Assembly: GCF_954871325.1 (NCBI RefSeq)
Contig: NC_088777.1
Span: 32,651,366 to 32,715,365 of the forward strand
Length of the DNA stretch: 64,000 nucleotides
Source of the DNA: Gordionus sp. m RMFG-2023
Taxonomy: Eukaryota; Nematomorpha; Gordioida; Chordodea; Parachordodidae
Direction: 5' to 3'
Part shown: positions 39,101 through 51,100 of the stretch, piece by piece
How the letters are laid out: each line of letters starts with the position of its first letter
Position numbering within the stretch: position 1 is the first letter of the stretch
Notes under the pieces: model-generated
Told to the model about the DNA's origin: nothing
The model's database searches: none
The model's input: the letters and a program-made list of their open reading frames with translations, nothing else
Program-made: the position numbers and the translations under genes

Positions 39101-42100
39101 TATAATATGTGATCTAGCAAATATATTTTTTTTACATGCTTTAAACAATAATTATTCATGGCTTAACTATCATCGCAGTTATTATAAACGATGCCTAAGG
39201 TATTAGATGGGAAATTTCTAAGCAGCCTCTTAGTCTAAGGCATAATAAATCATCTTTGTTGACAGGAACTCACTCCATCACAATCATTTGCTTCTTACTG
39301 TCTTAGCGTCATTCCCTTACTTTTCATGGATAATTTCCATTCGTCATTATTCTTTTTACTTTACCCAATGTCCTTTTTCTCTATTATAAAACGTTTCCTG
39401 CTGTTTTCCTTGTCGTTCTTATTTAACATATTTATGAAAAAACAAGCAAAAATTCCGTGGTCAAAATTAATTCCTATTAAGTTTTTCTCTTTTTAAAAAA
39501 TAAAAAATGTCCTATAAATTAATTTTTACGATTTTGATAATAAATAACGGGGTCAGACAACTAATACAAAAAATATATTGAATAATCCAGGTGCACACAT
39601 CAAATATTAGGGTACAATTGAAATAAGAAAATGGAATTGATGAGCCAATTATAATAGAGAAATTTGAGGGATTCTAGACTTAAATGATATTGAGATTTTA
39701 TTCAAATTATGGTATACTGCTACTCAACATTGCTCTATTTTAGTTGACATTTTTCTATTTTTCATTTTCAAAGGATTGCATAAAAATGTGTAATTATTTT
39801 AAATAAAAAAAAATATTCTAATAATTAATTAATGTAATACGGAAAATAATTCTTCAAGAATAAATCAGAAACTTAATATTCATAAAAAGTATTGATTTTT
39901 TTGGGAGGGGGGGGGGGACTAATTTTAATTATTGCAATAATAATACTAAATTAAAAACGAGCATTTTTGGGGGAAAAAATAATATATTAAAAGTTATAAA
40001 AAAGGGCTAATTCCTTGTTTATGATAATATTTATCAATTGTGTCAATAGGCTTAAGCAATATAGTAAAAATTATCGTTTCCTTTCTTTTTTCTTCCCTAC
40101 TTACTGAAATTCTTTATTCTTATATAGGTTTCTAATAAATCGAATCGAATATTTTTATAAAAATAAGATTCAGATATTTCATTTTAGTATACAAAATATT
40201 TTAATATTTTATTTTAAAATTAGTAATCATAAATGATAAAAAAAAGAAGTAGTAATAAAAATAAAAATGACTAAAAGTCATTTCAAAATAAATTGATTAT
40301 AAAGGCATAAAGTTTCCTTAATTGATTCTTCTTTTAGGGACATGTTATTTTTGGTAATCAATATCTATAAAAATAGACGCTCACAAGATGTAGAAGAGCA
40401 CTGTTATTTAGGTAGGCGAAAAATATCTTGGTCGACCTTCAATTTTTTTTCTAAGGAGTTTGATATTTTTTACATAGGGATTTTTTCCAGGAAAGCTTCC
40501 GTGCTTCATTATTTTCTACTCCAGTGATTGTATATATAATCTTACAATTGATTTGTTTTAATTAATAAAATATTTGATTGGCATTAATTAAAAAAAATTT
40601 ACTATACATAATTCAAAAATTGGCTATATAAATTTATGAACAATAATAATTTAAATTTATTATTCGTCAAATTTTTAAAGATTATTAATCGTATTTTTTA
40701 AAAAGAATATTTTTGATAGGAGTATTTATATATCCTTTTTATACATTTAGAATCTTAATAATACATAAGAGCATTGTTATCTATTATAGTTAATACACAA
40801 GTATTTTAATCGTTAATTATTTTTCGCATCCGAGCGAGGTCATATTAAGAAATTTTAAAATAATTATTTATTTTTAAAAAAAATGGTGACGTATACTTTC
40901 ACCTTGTAATTTTTTAAAAAATGAAAAATAAAATAAGGGAATGGGTTGGGGGTGAAGATTATTTAAATTACTCGCAAATATGCGAAATGAAAAGAAAATG
41001 CATGGTAAATTGTATTCCTCATATTTAAAAAAAGGAAAATTATTGTTTTCGGTCAGATCTAACCCGGAATATATGGTCAACCTTTAGGATCCGTCAACTT
41101 ATTGGTAAATCTTGTTGACATGATTATATTTTTAAAAACATGCGATTCCTGGAATTAAAGAACAGGAAGAAAATTTGAAAGAAATGAGTTATTAATTTAT
41201 AAAAAGGGGTAATGATATATGATTAAAATAGCAAGAATAATAAGTAATTTTGTTTTAATATTAATATAGGTTTAATTAATGGTAACTCCTAATATTAAAT
41301 TTGGAGGTATGTATAGATCTAGTTGGCGGGGAAATCCACTCGGCATTTTTAACGATTTTTATGGCGTTAACCTCGAAGTTCAAACTAAAACTTTTGCTCA
41401 AACCTCAAGGTTGAAGCCAAATAAATCAAGGCTGTACCCAAATTAGGATTCAGAAATTTATAACAGTTTAGCGGAAATTTTAATAATTTTACCGGGACAG
41501 ATTTTCTGAAAAAGGAGTCCAACCTCGCCCCGATCCGAAAATATACTGGGTTCCAAGAGTTGTTTAAAAATCCGTCCCTCCCATTAATTCAAATCATAAT
41601 TTGGGTTTACATCGCAGATAAAATTCGGCAAAGTCGTCTTGGAGTCAGGTCAGTCTAGTCTGACTGAGCAATTTTTATAATGAATTATTGATCCAATCCT
41701 TCAAATCCAGAAGATAATATCTATATTTATTTGATCTTTTCATTATTGAAATAACAAAATTATGGTTCTACGTCTTTATAGAGAACCATTATAGAGAATG
41801 TATTTTATAAAGAAAACTGTTATGTTCTACCTCCCCCCCTCTTGTCCCGTATAACTTATTTCTTTTGTTTTCCCATCGTCCTTTTTTTTATCTTGATATT
41901 ATACCTTATTTTTATATTGTATTTGAAACTGGTTCTGACCAGTTTCAAGAATGATTGTATCGCGATATTATATAACAACATGTTATTTTTTTTTCTTTGT
42001 TTGATAAATTATAAAAGGTTGCAAAAATACCTTTATTGGGGGATTCTTTTTTTAAAATTATTTTACTGAATATTTTTTGTGTTAAATAAAATTCTTAAAG

Positions 42101-45100
42101 TTTTATTCTTTGGTAAATTGTGCTATTTTAACAATAAATTAAATTACTAAAATTACCCGATGATGACTAAGTTAAAACTCAACGTCAACCTACCAGAAAA
42201 TCCCGGTCCCTCGAATTCTGCCGATCCCTCTCCCTATCCCCCGGTAGAACAGCCCGCGCTCGTGGCCGCGAACTTATCAAAAACAATTATAGAGAATGCA
42301 TTTATAGAGAATGTTTTATATAGAGAATAATTTTTAAAGAGAATTAATTTATAGAGAATGATTTTATAGAGAATGCCGTTTATAGAGAATGGTTTTATAG
42401 AGAATGTCGATTATAGAGAATGATTTTAAAGAGAATTATTTTATAGAGAAGGTCCTTAATAGAGAATGACTTCAAAGAAAATGATTTTATAAAGAATGTT
42501 GTTTATAGAGAATGATTTTAAAGATAATTACTTTTGATAGAGAATTATTTTGTAGAGAATTATTTTGCAGAGAATTACATTGTAGAGAATTATTTTCTAG
42601 ATCTTGATTTTATAGAGAAATATTATATATGGGACAATTATAGAGTTCAAAAAATTTATGCGGGATTTGAAAAATATATCAAAATTAACATTTTAATAAT
42701 ACAATTCAGTTTATTTGTTGTATTTTTTCGATGACTTTATTTGTTTCAACAATGGTTTTTTTGTAAAATCTTTTTAGTTCATATCAAGGTTTAGCTTGAT
42801 TATTAACTCAGCTAAACCAAACCTGAAACGATTTTTTAAATATGTATTAACCGTTACTAAAGAGAATCTAAACTGAACCAATCATTTTTAAAATTTTTAT
42901 ATATTGCATTTATATGTCAGCTACCTAAATTAGCATATAGAAGGGTTCTTAACTTTACTCTTATGGATATAATATGACGGACGAGAATCTTGATTCTAAT
43001 TTTAATTAAGAAAAGGTTTTAACCAGTTGTTTGGGTAAAAAATATGCCACATTCCCGTTCGTTCTGCGTTTCGGAACACGTTTCTAAATATAATTTTCTT
43101 TCTATTTTATTATACAAATTTTATTCATAAATCTTTTTAATATAGATAACTAAGAATTCATTAATCTCTAATGATACACATTTAGATGTATGCGATGGCT
43201 TTAATATATTGAGTGTCGAAAAGTGACGATCTCTATTTGGGGTTCCACATATTTATAAAGAAACCAATATTTTTGATTTAATAGAAGCACCATAATTTTG
43301 TCCTACCTAAAAACAAAACAGTCAATTGAAGGTTTCTATATAAAATATTATAGCGAATGCATTATCGCGAATGTATTATAGCGAACGCATTACCGCGAAT
43401 GCATTATAGCGAGTATAATACAGCGAAAATATAGCGAATACATTATCGCGAATGCATTATCGCAAATGTATTATCGCGAATTCATTGTCGCGAATGCATT
43501 ATCTCAAATGAATTACATCAGTTGCGATATCGGGAATGGAGTTTGATGAAAACTACAATTTTATATTTATCGGTCTTTAGACTGACTTAGTTGAACCTGG
43601 AAATTAAGTTAAAGTCGGGCTTGGGTCTAAAAATTTTTTTTTTAAATAGGGTTAAGGCTTTTGATTTTTTTGACTCAAAAAATATAAAAAAGATTCTAAG
43701 CAATAAAATAGATTTCTCTAAAGATTAGAGTAAAGGAATTAAATTTGTATATTAATTGATTGTTTAAATATGCGTTTAGTTATATTTTTCAATTAAATTT
43801 GGGACAGGACAGGCTCAGGCCTAAAATTATAAAATTATGGCTAGGCTCCTAAAGATTTTGGATGGAGCTTTGGCCGAAATAAATAAAATTTGCAAGGCAC
43901 TAAGAAAAAAAGTTTTATTTAAAACATTGAGCCAAACAGATAATTAGACCTCGGATTTATATTATTTTTTGACAAAGCATGCTTTAATTAGTGAGGGATT
44001 TAGTATGGACTTGATAAGCATTTTTTGATAATAAATTTGTATAAAGTTCTCTTATAGTTTAATCAAAAAGACAAGGTCAAAGCTAATCACAACAAGACAT
44101 GAAACAATATTCAGCATCATAGGTAGATTGTCGAATTGAATTGCTATCCATCTCAGTACTTAATTCGTGTAATCTCTGATGATGAAATTGCCACTATTGT
44201 GACTCAGGAATTGGGAAAAAAATAGATTATTGGTTTCCTTAATTGATTCTTGCTAAGTTCTTGCTTCCTGACGAGTCTTTTTTTCTAATTATGTGATCAA
44301 AGACAAAATTGTATAAAAATGGATAGAAATATAATAAATATAAGTAGAGCTAAAATTGAATGAATTGAACATGCCTCATATATTATTAAAAATAACTTAG
44401 CTATTTTTAACACAAATTATCGTATATTTCCATTTCAGTTCAGTTGCTATATTTTATTAATCTGATGAATGTCATAAATTTTATTAGAGTGGCGATAATA
44501 ATGATTGGACGTTACTATCATCGCTGAAGATGAAAAAATTTAACGGAATAAAATATTTACTTTGTGAGTTGTACTTCAAGGAGTAGATACAACCCTAAAA
44601 AATCGAAAGGTGGAAAATATCTCTTTTTTACATTTTCTATGCCTTCATATTTTTTTAAATGTGTATTCTTCAAGACTAAAAGAGGTTTAGAAAGATTTAA
44701 AATAAAAGTTTTAAAAGCAAGCATTGACGGATATTAAAATTAATTAAACAAGCTGAAGCGAACTTATCATTTATGATTCCACTTTTTACAGTAGAAAGCA
44801 AGGCCCTATAAAAAATATATAAGAAAAGTAAGATATCTGTCTCAGGAAGCTTAGATAATGAAAATCCTTATGTTATGCTGGAAAATAAAAATATTGCTTT
44901 AATCATGAAATTTTTTTTATTAAGAAACACCCACCCCCCCCCCTTCCCTCCCAACAAAAGTTTGAATAAATAATTAGCCCTAATGATACGAAGAAATTTT
45001 ATTAATGATAATTATACTTGCTTATAACCAGATCTATAGACCGACTACCAATAATAAAAAGACACTTAACCATTCAAACAATGTTAAACAGGACCTTTTA

Positions 45101-48100
45101 GCACAGGGGAAGGGGTTATAACTCATGATTGGCATTGTAATTAAAATGGGTATTTTGTATTTGGAATTCCGTTGTTCTAATTTGATGTGGTATAGGAAAT
45201 GAGGAGAGTGGGGGAAGAAGGGGGTAGTATTATAATATATGATGCAAAATCTTTTGATAATTAGGTATTTGAAATAACTTCTAAGTGTAAAAGAGTTAGT
45301 AAAATATTGTGCAATCTGCTGCAAATATCAAGCTTCGATATTTTCTAAAGAAAGACATTACAATGCGATGGAAATCAGTGTATATCATGATACAAAGCTT
45401 CTTATAATCATATGATGAAATACAAGTTTGTCTGTGAACCAACCATATTCAAACAAATTGGTATCAATAAATATAATCCCTATATGTAAATAAAAAATTT
45501 CTTATAAATATTAAAAGTCTGATCTTCGGAATGTTTAACAAATGTAAAAAACCTATAAAAAACATTTTAAACTTTTTGATTCATCTTTCTCTACACTCCT
45601 AAGGAGTTTAGGCTTGTAATAAGAAATTTTTATTTTACTAAAATCAATTTAGAGAAAAAAGTGTATTATTTTAAATTTTGTCTATGTATAATTTTTAGGT
45701 AAGGGTTTGAACTATCATTTTGTATTTTGTAAATTCAGATACAATTATTTTCGGACCTATGACGATTTTGACAGAAATTGATCCAACCACCCCCTGGTCT
45801 TCCCTGCCTATTCTGTGAATATTAGACAGTACTCTAGTGATCTTTTAACTAAACTTAATTTTGGTAAGGCGATAGTTTGATGAGTATTGTTTTATTTTTT
45901 ATTATTTGCATTTAAAATCATTAATTGAGTGCGTTTTATTAAATTTAAAAATCTGATTTTGCCAGAAATGCACCAGAATAAGTGTAGAATACCCACCCTT
46001 AATGTTGCGCAATCGGTTAATTTTAGGCGATTCCAAAACCATAATTAGGCTTAGCATAAAAATAGGCGAAAACTATAAGGAGCTCGGTTAATCCCCCGTC
46101 ATATATCGTTACACAATAAATATATAAAATAATTTTAATAAAGGCTAGGCTTAGTGTTGCGTAACGCTGACGGGCGATTAGCCTAGCTCCCAGTCCCTAC
46201 ATTTTGTCTAATTAGTTTTAGGCGATTTTTCGGTTAAGCCAAATTATGTTTAGGTGATTTTTAGGCTATTAACACTACTTATAAATCTCAGATTAATGTA
46301 AATTAAAATTTCTTCAGAGGTTCAATATAAGATCTTCTGAAATTTATAGGGTGGGTATTCTACACATATTATAATGCATTTTCGGCAAAATCAGATTTAA
46401 AATTTAATAAAACGCGCTCAATTTATGATTTAAAATGAAATAAAATAAAATTATTAAATACAAAAAAATTTTGGCGCAATCGTATGAAATTCCCAGGGTA
46501 GATTCTCTTCGGAATTGGTAAAATCAGATTTATTAGGGAAATTATAAAAGCGCACTATAAATCAGAGACCTACAGGCCCAACCTTAAACCCGAGCCGTAT
46601 TTTAATTTTTTTAAATATACCCGAGCCGAGCCTAAAATTTTATTTTTTTAAATACATGGGCCGGGTCAAAAAAAGCTTTTTTTTAAAAAACTCGGGCCGG
46701 GCCATATATTTTAAACCAAATATTTTAAATCACCATTATTATCTAGGCAAATTAAAAATATATAATATATTTTTAAAAAATCGGGGCCGGGACAAGCAGA
46801 TTAAAATAATGCACAAAGCAACTAAATATTGACAAAATTTTTTAAAACAATTGGCGTAAGGCTGGCTTTGTTGCTAATAGTTTTTTTTTAAATGGCTACT
46901 CTACTAGTTAAAGCAAAGCACTAATAGAAACTGATAAAGAAGGAAACATTTTCATAATTTTAGCATTACTACTTCTAATTGTTCAGCGTATTTTAAAAAA
47001 AATAACAACAGGAAACTCAAAATATTATCATAATTATTCATAAACAATACAAATCAGGAACGTGAATAATTTTTTTTAAGATTATTTTTTCCCTTTTTTT
47101 ATTCAAGGGTTCCAAGAATTTATATGGCATCTGGCTTGTTTTTTTGAGAAAATTTATTTCTAAAATAATACTTAATTCATTTTCTATAAAATCATTCTCT
47201 ATAAAATCATTCTCTATAAAATTATACTCTATAAAATCCTTCTCTATAAAATAATTCTCTCTAAAACAATTCTCTGTAAAATATTCTCTATAAAATAATT
47301 CTCTGTATTCTGTAAAATATTCTCTATAAACGACATTCTATATAATTGTTTTCTCTTTAAAAGTTTCTCTATAAAATAAATTCTCTATAAACGTTCTCTA
47401 TAAAATCATTCTCTATAAATGAGATTCTCTATAATTGTTTTCTCTTTAAAAGTTTCTCTATAAAATAAATTTTCTATAAACGAGATTCTCCACAAAATCA
47501 TTCTCTATAAATGAGATTCTCTATAAACGACATTCTCTATAATTGTTTTCTCTTTAAAAGTTTCTCTATAAACGATATTCTTTATAAACTACATTCTCTA
47601 CACTTGTTTTCTCTATAAAAGTTTCTCTATATTTGCATTCTCTATAAAAGATTCTCTGTAAAGACGGGATATCCAAAATTATACTATTTTTTATTTGTAG
47701 TATTAATATTAATATTGAAAAAGAAATATAAGAAATATTCTCATCAAAATAAAGGCCCATTTTTTAAAAATTTTTCTCTAACCTTTATAATTTTTCGCTT
47801 CTCTCTCTCAAAAAAAAAATATTTTCCTGTCTAATATTTTTCTTAAATTTTTGACACAGACCTATTTTTAAAAAAACGAGTTAGGATATTGTATTCATTT
47901 CTCCTTACAATACCCATTCTATTTTTCGCTTTTTATTTTAAAAATTATATAAAAAAATTTTAAATCAATTCAGGGTTTGGCAAATTTTCGAAAAAAAAAT
48001 TCGAATATAAATATAAATTACGTTTAAAAATATGTATTTTATAATATTTTAAATAAATACTTGCAAAATAAGCAAAAAAAAGTTATCAGATCAGAGTAAA

Positions 48101-51100
48101 TCTTTGAAAATTTTTCTTGAAATTTTTACCTAAAAATTGTAAAACTTTTTTAAGTAAATTTTTATAATTTCCATGCATAAAAAATCTTTCAAGATAAAAT
48201 CAAAAATTTTTTAATTTTTTCAAACTCTAATTCAATTACATTCAAAGAATTTGTAAATAATGTTGTATCGATAAATTTCCAGGTATTTTTATTTTACAAT
48301 TATATCACAGACACACAGAGTTTTTAAAGTAGCGAGCTACTTGTAGCGCGCTATTTTTTTTGGTAGCTATAGCTAATAGCGGCTACTTTTTTGCAATTAT
48401 TTAATTTTTTAGCGGGCTTCTTTTAAAAAATATAATGTAATTAATAATACAAATGCCAATATTTCTCAGAAATTGGCTGATAGTTATTATTGATTTTATA
48501 AATTATACAGTTCAGCCAATGTCCTTGGTTGATAATCCATCATTTACCATGATGATTAAAACTCTATCCACTGGTACAACAATTTTATGTCGCCAGACAC
48601 TAATGAATAAAATAGCAGATAATTTTAAAGTGATGAAAGATGTAATAGTAGAGTTATCAGAGATATCATATATATGTACCACGGCAGATAGTTGGACACA
48701 TAACAGAAGGTAAAAACTTATAAAATGCAACAAATTACCATAAATATTTATTTTTATTACATAAATTTTTTTATAATCAAAACTAACTATATTTTAATAT
48801 TTATAAATGTTGATTATATATTTACTATACAATAACATTATAAGCAAAAAATAAAACAAATTTGTTTCTAAATTTTTTTTATAAAATTAGCTTAAAAAGT
48901 AGCTAATAGCGCGCTACTTTTTTTGACAAATAGCTATAGTGCGCTAAATTTTTTTACAAATAGCGATAGCGCGATACTTTTAAAAGTAACGATTAACAAC
49001 TCTGCAGACACAGAATTATTATCATAACATTATTTAATTTATAGAGCATATATTTGAAACCATTTTAAATGATTAATTGTGATTTTAATTTATAATTAAT
49101 TTTATCAGGACCCTGATGGCTCTTCCAGGTACTCTGATAATAATACCTGATAAACATCATAATATCTTAATTCGGTGGAACTGGAATCTATATCTTCTTA
49201 GTTCTTTTCTTACCACTTTCAAAATTTTTTAGTTTCATTTTTAGTGTGAATATAAAATAGGAAAAAACAGATGAATTTTGATTCTTTTCTCTAACTCGGA
49301 TCATAAAATTAATATTTAAAGAGATAAATTGTGGGTAGCATAATTCAATTTGTAACATAATATATAAAAATCTAGAAATATTTGTATATAAGATACTTTT
49401 TAATTTTTATTATTTAAAATATAAAATAAATACTCCCTTCAATTTAATACTAAATATAAATATAAGTATTTGTATTTAGTATTTTAAATACAGGTATTCA
49501 CTGCTGCCCAACTCTGAATCAACTTTATATATAAAGATTCTCATCTATATATATAATCCTCAAAAAACGTCAATCAAATTTAGCCAATAGTGTTCTTTTA
49601 AAAAAATTCGTCCAATAAAAATCATCATAGCTTATTCGGTCCAATGATAATATCATACGAAATTCAAACATTCATGCACTTAAGCTACCATTTCCTTCAT
49701 TTCAAATATCATAAACATCTTATAAACCGTGACTAGAACTAACGCCCGTGATATTTAGTAAAATATACTATAACTAACACCCGTGATATTTAGAAAAATA
49801 TACCAGAATTAACACCCATGATTATTAATAACATTTTATCGGAGAACAATTCATTTTCACATGATAACCCAATATTTAAAAATGTTAAATCGAATAATAG
49901 GGAGAACAACATAGTATAGGAGTTAAACAAAGTTATAATTTTTTTTAACTTACCTTATTTTTAAATTTTAAACAATAGCAACTTGCCAAAGTATAGGAGT
50001 TAGACCCAGTAGATATATCATTACAAAATACTTTTAAAGTAATAATTTTTTTTAACTTACTTTATTGAATATATAAAATTTACCTATATTTTTATTTATG
50101 AATAATATTTAAAATAAAATTAAGACAACATAAATTTAAGAAACTTATTAGAGGGATTAATAAAATAATTAATGTAACTATAATATATAAAAACAAGTTA
50201 AATTATAGCATGATGAAAAGAAGGATAAGAAATTTTGTAATTTTGAATGTATAAAATTTACCTTAATTTTATTTAGGTAATATTTGAAATAAAATTAAGA
50301 TAAGGGATTAAGAAAATAACTAATGTACTATAATATATGGAAAACAAGATTATAGCATGTCTTTTTTTAAAGATTCAAGAAAGCTTCATGTGTTAACCCA
50401 TGCTTATAAATGTGAAACACTTCCATACAAGCAATTCAAATTCACAAAAAATTGTTCATTCAAAAGATAACAAATATAAATGCTATTTGATTTCATATAT
50501 ATATGTATATATAGTTACAAATTTATACCCATTAATTGTAATATATGTGCCAATAAAATAATGATAGGTTTGTAATAAATTTTGAATTTTATCATGTTAA
50601 TAAAAAAGAATTTAACCAATCTGGCCTAATTTTTTTAAGCTCAACCATAGGCTATTTTTTTAAATTCTAATTGTTTTGTTCCAAGTATAAGATAATTTTA
50701 ATTTAATTTTAACTAAATTAATTGACTTCTTTATAGGGATTGGTTTAATTATCAAAAGTTGTAAAATATTTATGCCTTCAACTTATAATATATATATATT
50801 CAGCCTTTGAAATTTTTGGGCCTTGATCCTTTATACTCAATCCAGACATAAAAGGTACATTATCTAAGAGATCACAATTTTATAGCATACAATTCAGAGT
50901 TTGTTTTATAACTAGAAGAATAAATATTTTTATTATTTGGTGAAGAGGAAATGAGATTGGTAATTTATTAAAAAACAATATACAAAATTTTATATGAAAT
51001 ATAGATGTTCTACCATCAAAAATTTTTGAAAAATTAAAATTGTGATCTCTCAGATAATATATCATTATGTCTGGACTGAGTAAAAAGGCTCAAGATACAA

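Noticed and set aside
41842-42069. Hydrophobic 75-residue open frame looking like a membrane protein
   Set aside because: T-rich DNA always yields Phe/Leu/Ile-rich frames; nothing else supports it.
45034-45324. 96-residue minus-strand open frame
   Set aside because: Hydrophobic low-complexity sequence from a pyrimidine/A-rich region; no start context, no partner exon, no family.
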